Part shown: in pieces, positions 34,722 through 45,097 of the stretch
Layout: every line of letters starts with the position of its first letter
Numbering within the stretch: position 1 is the first letter of the stretch
Assembly (NCBI GenBank): GCA_001557505.1
Contig: LSAX01000003.1
Location: 4,526,001 to 4,590,000, forward strand
Source: Reticulascus tulasneorum
Taxonomy: Eukaryota; Ascomycota; Sordariomycetes; Glomerellales; Reticulascaceae
Direction of reading: 5' to 3'
Length of the DNA: 64,000 nucleotides
Notes under the pieces: model-generated
The model's database searches: none
The model's input: only the letters and a program-made list of their open reading frames with translations
What the model was told of the DNA's origin: nothing
Translations under genes and position numbers: made by a program

Positions 34722-37700
34722 ATGTCGGCTGGAGGTGCAGAGTACTCGTCGCCTTCGGGCTTGTCTCTTGATACCCCTGCTTCTAGGTTTGTATTTGGCT
34801 ACTATTGCCACGATTCTCGAAAATTGTTGTGCTGACCGCGATCCACAGCACACCCTCGGCCTTTGGCCACGATACCACCCAAGTCGATATGGAAATGGGC
34901 GAAAACTCCCATCCCCTTATGTGAGTTTCCCGACGTTCAGCTCATTCACCAAATGCTGATTCAATACTCGTAGTGGTGTTTTTGACCCAATCTTTCACCT
35001 CGACTTCAGCTACGCAGCTGCTCTTTCCGTCGGCCGAACGAACCCACCACGGGCTTGGGGTTTACTCCCAGTCAAGGCCAAGAATGGAGGAATGATAATG
35101 AAGCGTGTGCCAAACTGGTGCGAGCAGGAAGGGATTTCGCGAGCTCGAGCACAAGCCGAAATCGAAGCGGAGCTGGAGAGTCAGCTCTACGAGATTTGCC
35201 CGCGGAAGAAGCCACGATCCCAGAAATACCGCGGCTCTCTGTACGACGATCTGATACTTGACCCGGGCCACAAGTTCTTCTCTCAGATAAGCGCCGATCA
35301 AAGACACGAATATGTCAAGAATCTCGGCAAGGACCTTATCCTGGAGGCGACAAGTAAGCTAGTTGTCTCTTGTTCTGCATGCAAATATATACTAATCGCC
35401 CTTCCTGCAGCGGTTTATCGCAATGGTAAGTTCGGTCTTCCATCAAGTGGCAAAACGGTCAAGGAGATGTGGCGTGATTTCCAAAACGGCAAGCTTCCCG
35501 AGCCATCTGTCGTTCCCTGCAAGCGACTTTATACCGGAGACAAGAAACAATCATCTCCACGTATCACTCGAGTGGCTCAGATCATGGAACCTCTGATGAG
35601 CATCCAAATCCCCGTCCTCACCTTGGAGGCGACTCGCGATGCGCAAAATCAAGCGGCTCGCAAAAAGATCAAACACCGAGAGATTCGTCGACCTGTCTCA
35701 CGACTTGGTGTGCCGAATGTCCCAGTCGTCAATGAGGTGCAAGAGCCTCTATCACCTACACTGATTCCAGCTCCCGGAAGACCTAAGGCCGCTATGTGGT
35801 CTGTGGCCACCCGAGTCTCCAAGCTCGCTGATGGTTGGAAGACTGTCAAGAGCAACTTTGGTCGCCGCATACGATCATCGCCTAGAAGTGTGATTGCCGA
35901 ACCAGAGACCCAGTCAGTGGTCTCTTCGCCTTCTCCTGCTTTCGTTCAGCCCTCGGTGCAATCACCTTTGCCCGCACCTCCTGCTGTAGAGCAGCCTCCC
36001 ACTCTTACTACTCCTACCACTCCTCCAGTTGTGCATACTCCTGCTTTCACCTTCACGTGCCCATCCGTCTTGTCTACTCCTACAACCTCATACAGCGATA
36101 CCCATGCAGCTGGATTGGAAGATTCCCTCAACTTTTCTTCCCCTGTCATGACTCCTCGGTCAGCGGTTGTGCACGACTCTCCACCAGCATCACTTCGATC
36201 CGATGCTCCCCTTACTCCAGCAGCCGATTCTATCGTGGCCTTTCAAGACCGCACACCTGACGTTATCGTTTTGTCGCAGCCGGAGGCTAAGCGCCGCCAG
36301 TCTCTTCAGAATGCCCGCCATCTTTCCAGCCCGTCTCTCCGTCACCTCGCAGCTCAGAATTCGCGTCGACACAGCTTTTCTCCTCCTGTTTCTGCGCAGC
36401 CGCTATTCTTCGTCGATGCCAATCGACGAGTTACTTTCGGAGGTATTACACCACAGGGTTCCGTTACTTCTGGTGATCCCTTTGCTTCGTCGGCAGCTCC
36501 CACTGTTATGGAACCCGCGCTTCCTCAGATTGCGTCTCCCGCTATTGTCGAAACCGCCGCTTTTTCAATTGCGTCTCCCATCATTGTTGGCGGCGCGTCT
36601 CCTTTGAGTGCATCTCCCAATTTGGTTGATGATGCTTCTCACTTGAGTGCATCTCCTAACTTGGCCGATGGTGCTTCTCATCTGAGTGCATCTCCCAATT
36701 TGGTTGATGATGCTTCTCATTTGAGTGCATCTCCCAATTTGGTTGATGATGCTTCTCGTCTGAGTGCATCTCCCAACTTCGATGGTGCTTCTCATCTTAC
36801 TGCATCCCCCAACCTGGCCGATGGTGCTTCTGATCTTACTGCACCCCCCAACTTAGCCGATGGTGCTTCTCATCTGACTGCATCTCCCAAGGTGGTTGAT
36901 GGCGGTTGGCATATGGGCACACCTTCAAACTTGGTACATGACGCGTCTCACGTCAGTGACAATCACAACACTGTTAACCGCACTTCTCCTGGGGTAGCAT
37001 CTCCTTTCGGCATCAAGCCTGTTCACCCGAGCACTCCAAATCTGGCTCGCGTCGAACCACAAACTACCCCAGGCCCCAAGATGGTGGCAAACGCAGCTCG
37101 AGCGATGCTCGACGTCGACGTCCGAGATAATCCTGATATCTTCGGAGCTTTCGGAGCTTCTGTGGAGAAGCTCGCTGATATTGCTAGAGACTTGAAGTCT
37201 ATGAACGCCAAGGTTGTTTTCGATCGCCAGCCCGATCGCCTCATCGTTCGGTTTAAGTTGCCTGAGCGATTCGCCGATTGTTTCGCTCTTATGGAACAGC
37301 AACTTTCCGTGTCTAACTCTGACCTGTCGGTTCCCACCACGGAAATGGATACAACTGAGTTGTCTATGGTTGCTCCCACCCAAGTCTCACCTACTCTTGT
37401 TTTCAAGACCGAGCAAAGCCCCGAGGTGGACATGTTCGCAGAAATGTTGAGCGAAAATGCGTATGCACTAGTTGCTGGAAACGAGCAAGATCCTGAGGTG
37501 GATATGCCCGTGGATTCTCCCGTTCAATCGAACTCCACATCAGAAGCTATTTACGAGCAAGGTCCTGAGGTGGATATGGCCGCGCAAACTTCCAGCCAGC
37601 TGAAGCCCCCAGCAGATGGCAACTTTCAGCACCACCAGGAGGTTGGTGTGCCTACAAACACTATCACTCAACAGACGCTTGCGAGAGCTTTTGAGCGCCA

Positions 37701-38925
37701 CGAAGAATCCGATGACGAGTACCTCCGTCGAATTGTTAGAAATCATAGAGATGCGAAGGCTGCCCGCCAGGAAGCAGATCCCAGCTCTGCTGCATTGAAG
37801 GCTGCAGACATGGGCTCAAAGCAAGGATCCTCTGAGCCTGTCTTGGTTGAGGGCAAGATGAAAACCGATGTGTGGAGTGAACCGATGCAGTCGGCGGAGA
37901 CCGAATCTCCAAATGAGCCTGTTAAAACAGCGCCTATCAAAATCCCCCCTTACAGTCGTCGTTCTGGCTCTTTGGGTTCAACAGCAACAGGTTCGCCCAT
38001 TGCATCGCAGCCCACCATTGCCAAGCGCCAACCTCTCGGAAGTCTCAGTGTTAACAGCCCGAGTCCAAGGAAGATCAAACGCAAGCTGGAGGATGACTCT
38101 GCATCTCTGGGCAACGACGCACCACAAGGCTCGCCACAGCCTATCAAGAAGCGCCGACGACGAGCAGACGAAATGCTGTTGGATGATGTGTCTTCCATGG
38201 CTGGGATAGGGCAGCCTGTGACTAGGACTCAGGAGCCCGTTCATAATACACGCAATCGAGGTCTTCGATCGTTGAAGCCTGTCGCGCCATCCGCTAACTC
38301 CTCGGCCATGTCTGCGCTTCGGTACTATCCCAATAGCATCAGCGACAATACTGCGGAGTTTATTACCACTCGAAATGCCCGCAACGACGAGAAGGACCTC
38401 GCATCGCTGACTCGTGCTAACACTCGCAAGAATAAGGGACATGCGGTGTTTCCACAGGAAGTTCTTTCCAGACAGGCGGAGGATCCTACTGGCAATCGCC
38501 TCCAAGAGTTGAAGAGCGTGTACGAGGCTCGCCAGATCGGCAAATCGGACCAACGGGCGGGTAAGACAGTCCGCTTCTCCGCACGCCTGGCTAGGTACCA
38601 GGGCGACGAGGTGGAGGATGAGGAGCCCAAGACCGTCAAGGTCAAAGAAGAGGAGATTGAGAAGGCCAAGAATACCAAGGTCAACGAAGAGGAGATTGAG
38701 AAGCCCAAGCCCAAGGCCGCCCCAAAGCGGACACCAGCCTCGAAGCTGAAGCAGCCCACGGCGGGACGGAAGAAGACCCCAATGGAGGCTGCCACTGGCG
38801 CAAACACAGATGGGGCCAGAGTTACGAAGACTGTTCCGATTCCCCGTAAACGTGTGATTGCAGGGATGAGCGGCAACGGCACGCCAGCGCCGAAGCGCAG
38901 AACCGCCAGAGGGGCAACCAACTAA
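34722..38925 (+). CDS. Unrecognised large, mostly disordered, probably nuclear protein
   Basis: I do not recognise the family. Exons 34722-34786, 34849-34920, 34974-35353 and 35411-38925 give 1343 residues with every join in frame. The N-terminal 200 or so residues look folded (GVFDPIFHLDFSYAAALSVG, NPPRAWGLLPVKAKNGG, then SRARAQAEIEAELESQLYEI and GKTVKEMWRDFQNGKLPEPS). The rest is Ser/Pro/Thr-rich, with a 13-residue tandem repeat at about 608-715. Later there is an acidic region with repeated EQxPEVDM phrases (about 865-930). The C-terminus is basic, with SPRKIKRKLEDD, PIKKRRRRADEM and PKRRTARGATN stretches that look like nuclear localisation or DNA-binding tails. The last intron (57 bp) contains no stop and is a multiple of three, so retention would add 19 residues. 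A nuclear or chromatin role is inferred from composition only. Confidence 0.8.
36604..36912 (+). repeat. 39-bp coding repeat (13-residue units)
   Basis: Units begin at 36604, 36643, 36682, 36721 and 36760 at exact 39-bp spacing; one unit is 36 bp (to 36796), then 36835 and 36874 continue. Each encodes a variant of LSASPNLVDDASH. About eight units in all; all lie within the large disordered protein. Confidence 0.9.
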
Positions 38926-39259
38926 ATGTGTACAAAGGGATAATGATTTTTTGGCGTTCGGAAGGGAAAGGATGTCAAAATTGATGACATTGGCAAGGCT
39001 TTGTGGTTTATGTTTGCTTCTGTTCGAGATACCATGTTGGAGATTGTGTGTTGAGTTTTGTACTAGATACCACTTGTTAGAATTGAATAAACATGTGCGA
39101 GTCACTTGTCCGCTTCACAATGTGAAAAGCCCTGAACTGACTTAGGAGTAGAATCACAGGGGTATACATTGTCTACATCGGAGCCAAGTCCAACACTGTT
39201 AAAGAAGCATCCGCAAGACACACATATCCCAACTGTCTCTATGAACGAACTAATCAACC
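38926..39259. other. Short convergent intergenic region
   Basis: 3' ends of the two flanking convergent genes; nothing else seen. Confidence 0.6.
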
Positions 39260-40828
39260 TTATTCCTCATCATACTCCTCTTGCTCTTCCTCGTACTCTT
39301 CCTGCGCCTCCTCTAGGTCCTCTTGAGCACTGCTGCTTGCGTCCGAGTCATTGGCCTCCGCTTGCGCTTCCTCATAGTCCTGCCGAGCCTCGTTCAACGA
39401 TTCCCTGTCGCTGTCTGAGCCGGCGTGGTACACAGCCGGTGCGTGATGCTCACGGTCAGAGGATGAGTGCGAGCCGCTGCGGCGGTGGCCGTACATGCCA
39501 CCGGCTACGAGGGCGGGTGCCATGTAGCCATGGCCGCCTCCTCCGTGGCCGCCACTGCCGTGGTGGCCGCTTCCGCCGCTGGAGGAAGAAGAGTGGCTTC
39601 CGTGGCGTTGGTGGCCATGACCGTGGCCACCCATTGCAGATGTCATGTAGCCTGGGACACCGTAAGCTGGGACGCCGTAGCCACCTCCATGACTCCCTCC
39701 GTGACTGCCGTGACTGCTGTGGCCGCCATAGCTGCTGTGTCCGCCATGACTGCCATGACTGCCGTGGCTGCCATGATTCTTGTCGTCTGTCTTGGGTTAG
39801 CATCATCAGCACCAGCCGACACGCTGGATGCACTCACCGAAAGCGTTGGCCAGTAAGGCGCCGCCGATAGCTCCAACTGCAAGGCCACCAGCCGCGCCGA
39901 GCATCAAGTTCCCGTGGTTGTCCTCCTTCTTCTTCTTCCCACCAGCCGCAGAAGCAGCCGCAACGCCTCCCGCCGCAGCAAGTCCAGCAGCTGTCGCGCC
40001 GGGAGCATGCCCACCAGAAGCCCCAGAGAAGTAGCTCGCACCCGCCCCAGGCTGTGCCCCGTGACCGCTATTCGCGTCGTAATGTCCGTAACCTGGCTGT
40101 GGGGATGGCTGTCCGTAGGGTTGCGGCTGAGGAGACGGTGTATACCCGGCATACCCAGGTGAGCCGGCGGGTGGACCAGGGGGTGGAGACATTGCGGCGG
40201 CTGCAGGCGGCTCCCACTGTGAACGGCCGGTCGCTTGCTCGATATAGTACCATCGCTTACTGCTCTGATCAAACTGGGCTATCCATCCCCGGGGCAGCGG
40301 TGGCATGCCTGGCGGACCAGTCTGTGCAGGCGGGGGACTACCATATCCCGGACTTGGTTGGCCATATTGGGCCTGCTGCTGCGGTTGTTGGTATGGTTGC
40401 GGCTGAGGAGAAGTCGGATACTGTTGCTGATATGACTGCGGTTGCGGACTTGCGCCGTACGCTTGCTGAGGCTGAGACTGAGGTTGGGGTAAGGGGACGT
40501 AGGCCTGCTGAGCGGGTGTAGCGTGAGGGTCGCTCGAACCGTAGGATGGGTGCTGTTGTTGGTATTGCTGGATGCCCTGCTGGGGACCGCCTTGGTAACC
40601 CGCAGGAGGTTGCCCAGAGTATGCGCCACTACTATGCTGAGAAGAACCGTAGCCTGCGCTCGGTGACATTGATTAGCGATGGTGCCACCAGGGGAACTCA
40701 GCACCCGGCTCGGGGAAGTGCCCACCGTACTGCGCGCTCGTATCTTTCTTATCGGTCCCCAGTGCCGTCGACAGCCCCCCGAAATCCTGGGCTAGCTTAT
40801 TCACGTTGAAGTCCTTGAAGAACGACAT
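39260..40828 (-). CDS. WW-domain protein with glycine-zipper segment and His/Gly/Ser-rich tail
   Basis: Minus-strand exons 40828-40705, 40653-39838 and 39786-39260 give 488 residues; both introns are 51 bp. The first has a GCTAATC branch site and joins ...HFPEPG to YGSSQHSS. After a short conserved start (MSFFKDFNVNKLAQDFGGLS) comes a Gln/Pro/Tyr-rich region. One WW domain (about 161-191, LPRGWIAQFDQSSKRWYYIE with the second Trp in SQWEPP) should bind Pro-rich ligands. A glycine-rich hydrophobic segment (about 290-315, LMLGAAGGLAVGAIGGALLA) resembles a membrane glycine zipper. The C-terminus is a His/Gly/Ser repeat region and then an acidic coiled-coil-like tail (EEAQEEYEEEQEEYDEE). Function is not known to me. 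The first intron's GTGCTG donor is weak, so the first join is the least certain part. Confidence 0.8.
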
Positions 40829-41394
40829 TCTGGCCGATCGGGCAGTGATCGGGGGGTAGATGGTTGGAGATGATGCGGGACGACGGAACCCATGTGACGG
40901 CTGGGCGCCGAGGAGGGCGACTGGAGGCAATAAATGGTTGTTGGAGGGGGCATGGCTGCGAATGAGATCATGGGATGGCGCAAAGCTGCGAGAGGGTCCA
41001 GACTTTCACATGCAGTTGGGAGGCAAGGATAAATTGGCCTAGCACTTTCACAGGTAGTATTGAGCAGACTAAATTGAGTAGCTGAAGCCCACCAAAGGAG
41101 ATCCTATCCTTACCAGGGGCGGGCGCACGCACATCTCCCGTCTTGAAGGTGGCATGGTGGGCTGGTTTTAGCCCCCAATATCCACGTTTTTGTGGTGCCT
41201 CCGCTCGCTCATTCTTCCCATTCAAGATCCGAAACTAAGGTGGCTAGGATGTTTCCCGGCAGCGGCGTCTACTCTAAATAAGAACCTTAATGCTAAAATC
41301 ATGATGCCTGGTCTTGTCAAGTTCCTTTTCTCCTCCCGAACCCCACGGCATAACCACGTACGTCAAGATTTGTAGACTATCCAGCACCAGACAA
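40829..41394. other. Intergenic, promoter of the WW-domain gene
   Basis: Short overlapping frames only; no recognisable gene or RNA. Confidence 0.5.
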
Positions 41395-42040
41395 TCACAT
41401 ATTTCGCGACATATGCCCGCCCACGCTTCGGGGGCAAATCTCACTGGCACTGGCATCGTCAGCATTACGAAAACGGGGGTTCCAGTAGATCTGGGAGGGA
41501 CATACCACCACCGCCTGCGGAAAGGGGAACTCGTAGTAGCAAAACGGGTACAACTTGTCGTCTCCGCAGGATCCCTGTCACTTCTGTAAGCTTCTAGTAG
41601 GCAGTCACGGAAGAAACCTGGAACCGCCAACGTACGATTGCACATGGCGCTGTGTGTCGATGGATCCCTTTGAAAAACTCGCAGAGCGCACTGTCCTTTC
41701 CACAACGGCCGTAGGCACGCTGGCGACCAAACTGGGGGTCGTAGTTAGACGGGGCCCGTCGTCCAGGCCAGATCTCTGTCCAGGGGGGATAGTTTTGGTA
41801 GAATCCAAAGGGCCAAGATATTGAGGCTACTTCTTTCTCCATATCGCTAAAATCTGCCGGTAGTTCGGGCAGTTGGAATCCTGCTGTGCCAAAGCTTTCG
41901 CCCACACCATTGCGGATCATCAATTTGGGCAAGCCCTCTCCCGGCTGGGCGGGTACTTGTGGTCCTAGATCGCGAATCGCCATTGCTGTTGCACAAGAGA
42001 GGGTGGCGAGAGCAATAATAACGAAAGGCGGTGGTCTCAT
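41395..42040 (-). CDS. Predicted secreted cysteine-containing protein
   Basis: Minus-strand exons 42040-41636 and 41574-41395 give 194 residues across a 61-bp intron with a GTACGT donor. The N-terminus (RPPPFVIIALATLSCATAMA) is a good signal peptide. The mature part has a Pro/Gly-rich region and then a Cys block: RCGKDSALCEF, TAPCAI, GSCGDDKLYPFCYYEF and VVVCPSQ, with one late Cys in SEICPRS. I do not recognise a family. Such small secreted proteins are often called candidate effectors, but nothing shows that role here. The exon 2 frame is supported by the added cysteines and by the donor. An alternative donor (CAG|GTTTCT) would keep the same downstream frame and insert a few residues. Confidence 0.55.
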
Positions 42041-43037
42041 TTTTGATTATCAAAGCTGCGAACTGGTTCTAAGGGAAGCTCTATATCAAGACGGCACTCA
42101 GAGCCGTTGAAAAGGTGTGGAGGTGGAGGAGAATAGAATGGCACCAGGTACCCGTCTCTGAACCGCAGCTTTATCCTGAGACTAGGGAGCTCGGAGTTAC
42201 CTTCCGAAAGGTGTTCGCCGTCTTTGTTTCCGATTAAAGCCTAACTATTCTACCCTTGGGGATAAGTTTTACCCTCTACTAAAGATTTGGGACTACGGGA
42301 CTTTCATGTAAGACTCATCGCCCAAACTATGCTCTGGAAGGAACGTGGCCGCCAAATATCTGCCGTTATCCAAGTAAATGTACTGGTGCAATAGCAGGCT
42401 GTTCGTGTCCAATTCCATCCACTTATGGCTACTTTGACTTAAGGTTTGTGAAACTCTTGGGCTTGCAGTTTTGGTCGAGTCTCCCATAGTTTATCAAATA
42501 CTTAGGAAAGCAATGGGTTGCCCAGGTTTGCATGGCCTTCGGACCCACACTAGCAAGAAAAAAAACCTTGCCGTTTCATGGTCTACGGAGTTGAGTGCCG
42601 GAAATGAACAGCATAGGTCTGTATTTTACAGTAGCAAGTCTAACGCATAGTTCTCTGGTGGCTTAAGCCCCCCGAATGATCAAGTCGCAATGAGGGCACT
42701 TGATTTGGGACATTGAATCAGATTCATATCTCGGCTTCATATTCTCTGCCTCTGTTAAATCTTGTTGCTAGTCTGAGGGACGGTCAAGACCCAAGAACAA
42801 ATTTAGGCGCAGTTAAAGGTTAGAGCCACCGAGAGCCAGCCACATTCATACGGAGAGTTGAGGTGTTACAAGTTCTAACGATTGAATTGCTGGCCAGCTG
42901 GTTGAACTAGTTTAAGAGTGAAGAGAAATCCGATACCACCCATTGCCCTCTTGGCTCAAATCCCCGCTCCTACAACCCAGTCTGCGTCCCTTTCACCCGC
43001 CGTCCGTGCCTCCGCACCAGCACAGATTTATATGCAT
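42041..43037. other. Intergenic between secreted-protein genes
   Basis: No open frame with recognisable features; likely the promoter of the 42.0-kb gene and the 3' region of the 43.4-kb gene. Confidence 0.5.
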
Positions 43038-43434
43038 CTAGTCCTCAAGAGGAGGGAACTTGATTCCAGGTGGCTTGCAGAATGAGTTTTGAAAGTTCTG
43101 CTGCTGCTGGCATGTCCCCGAACCAGGGCACTTTTCGTCGAGCCGAAGAACTTCGCCGCTAGGGCCGCAGCTGAAGATGTCGTTCCAGACTTCTCCACTA
43201 GGGGGCTTCACCCCAGTCCTATTGAACACGAGCTCTTCCAAGAGTTGTTGAGTGACGGGAACTAAAGACGTGTTAGGGAGGGTGCTATGAATAACGAATA
43301 ATTCGCTCACGGTGCTGGCCATCGAGGAGCTCAAAGCCGCAAATCAACGAGAAAGGCGGGCAGAGCTTCTGAGCCGTTGCCGTGCTGGATAGTAGAGCAG
43401 TAGCTGCGAGGCATAGAGCGGTAATTCTGACCAT
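43038..43434 (-). CDS. Small secreted cysteine-rich protein, paralogue A
   Basis: Minus-strand exons 43434-43311 (124 nt, phase 1) and 43261-43038 give 115 residues; the intron is 49 bp with a GTGAGC donor and a TTTAG acceptor. The signal peptide is MVRITALCLAATALLSSTATA. The mature protein has six cysteines: LCPPFSLICGFELL (C-x6-C), then FSC, EKC, GTC and SFC with spacings x12, x5 and x10. There is one N-linked sequon candidate (NRTG). Family not recognised. Exon structure and the ICG[FY]EL motif match the gene at 44679-45097, so the two are likely diverged duplicates. An extracellular role is inferred from the signal peptide. Confidence 0.7.
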
Positions 43435-44678
43435 CTTGGCGATGCTGGTTGGATGCTAGAAGCACGTTGGTAGGTTTGGAATGAATCTTGTTTTATAAGT
43501 CAGCTCAAGAGTTGTTACTGGGACTCAAGTTAACTGTATCAGTTTACCAGGAGATGAAGGCGTTCTTATAGTTTTCTGGATCTGACTTGTTTGTCCGGCT
43601 TGTCTCTGCAGAACGTCTACACGGGATAGATGCGGCCAAAAATTTCCTATGGATGGGTTTCTTCGGCCAGAGCCTCGGCTCAAGTAGCTGACATACTGCG
43701 ACTTTCTGTCTTAACCCGCCCGCTCGCCTATCAACGATGCCAAGTGACTTTTGCATGATTCTGTGCCGCCTCGGTGAGGTGCTACTCAATGTCAGACAAT
43801 ACAAACCAAAGAGATACGGTGCATAGGAGAGCAGCTGCCTCGAACAATCAAACCAAATCTGGTAGGACAAGCATCTGAGCATCAAGCAAGGACAAATTGA
43901 AAGTGGAGCTGGTCATCAGCAGCAAAGCCAAGCATTTTTCTGAGACTCGCCACAACTTCCAAACGTGGGTTCTTGGCTCAGTGTGGTTTAACGACTCGTG
44001 ATAAAGGCGACGATACTTGCTTACGATAGAAATGGGATTATGTTCTCACTGGTTCGGTTGACCTGGTGCGTAAGCGGTTTGCCCCTACCCAACTGTGCTG
44101 ACCACCTTTCACGTAGTTCAAACTCTGTCATCCGACAGTTTCTCACATGCCTCCAGGCTCCCTAAACGGACGACATAAGCTTATCCACCGAGGGGTGGGC
44201 AGGAAGAGCTTCGGTCACCATGAGAAGGACTAGTCTACCGGCTTGGCGAACTTCAAGCCCCCGTGACAATGTGATGAGTTAGATGGCTGGACGAGTGCTG
44301 GATGATTGAATTTCAAAATACGACAAACATTTTGTCCTCCCATGAGTGAGATTACCTCATCATTACGGAGACTTCTTACTACAGTATCTCCCTTGAAACT
44401 AGGGGTTGTTTCAAGTTTACTTCTTAACATGGATGTAGTCCGACGAAACTCATAGAAGAACATACAGTCAGGATCGAGGGGAGTTCAAAACTCAATATTT
44501 GTTGCAACACTTTTCTTATTTTTGTACCCTAAGGAATGAACAACTGGCCAGTTGGTAAAGCAGGAATGAAAAATGGCACCAATCCCTTCGCCCCCATAGC
44601 GCACTCTGCACCATCTCCTTCGACCCCTGGAATTCGCTCCAGACCCGTCGCTAACACTCTGAAAGCTCCACGACATGC
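43435..44678. other. Intergenic between the two paralogous secreted-protein genes
   Basis: Frames at 43544-43885 and 44230-44463 (minus) lack signal peptides, family motifs and good splice partners. I could not find a third copy of the cysteine motif here. Confidence 0.45.
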
Positions 44679-45097
44679 TTAGTTGCTAGGGCCGTGACGG
44701 CAGTAGGCCGCAGAGCCGGGGAACTGGGTGTTCTGCCCGTTGCACTTTCCGGCTGCCTCTTTGCCCGCCTCGTCGTTGCAAGAGTGGACCCAGAAGAGTC
44801 CAGCTCCATCGGTGCATTGGAAAAGGCCGTCGATGCGAATATCAGTTGGCTCGACCTGGGAGTTGCGAACTGCCTGGCGGAGAGTCTCAACGTTGTAATT
44901 GAGAACGTCTGAGTGGTTGGAGAAGCATTAGTCACATATTTATCTTGGGCGTTTCATCGGAGCGCAAACTTACTGCGGAGCTCGTAGCCACAGATGAACT
45001 GGCCTGGGTTGCAGGTCACAGGAGCTGGCTGGGGAGCAGCGGTGGCCAGGCCAGTGAAGGCAGCGATGGCCGCGATGGTGAAGATAGTGAACTGCAT
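44679..45097 (-). CDS. Small secreted cysteine-rich protein, paralogue B
   Basis: Minus-strand exons 45097-44974 (124 nt, phase 1) and 44908-44679 give 117 residues; the 65-bp intron has a GTAAGT donor and a CTCAG acceptor. The signal peptide is MQFTIFTIAAIAAFTGLATA, followed by APQPAPVT. Six mature cysteines: TCNPGQFICGYEL (C-x6-C), then LFQC, VHSC, GKC and YC with spacings x11, x11 and x13. The middle (NVLNYNVETLRQAVRNSQVE) is helical-looking. Family not recognised. It shares exon 1 length, intron phase and the C-x6-CG[FY]EL motif with the gene at 43038-43434. Confidence 0.75.

Noticed and set aside
37978..39105. Minus-strand 375-codon frame
   Set aside because: Antisense to the C-terminal half of the large plus-strand gene, with no motif of its own.
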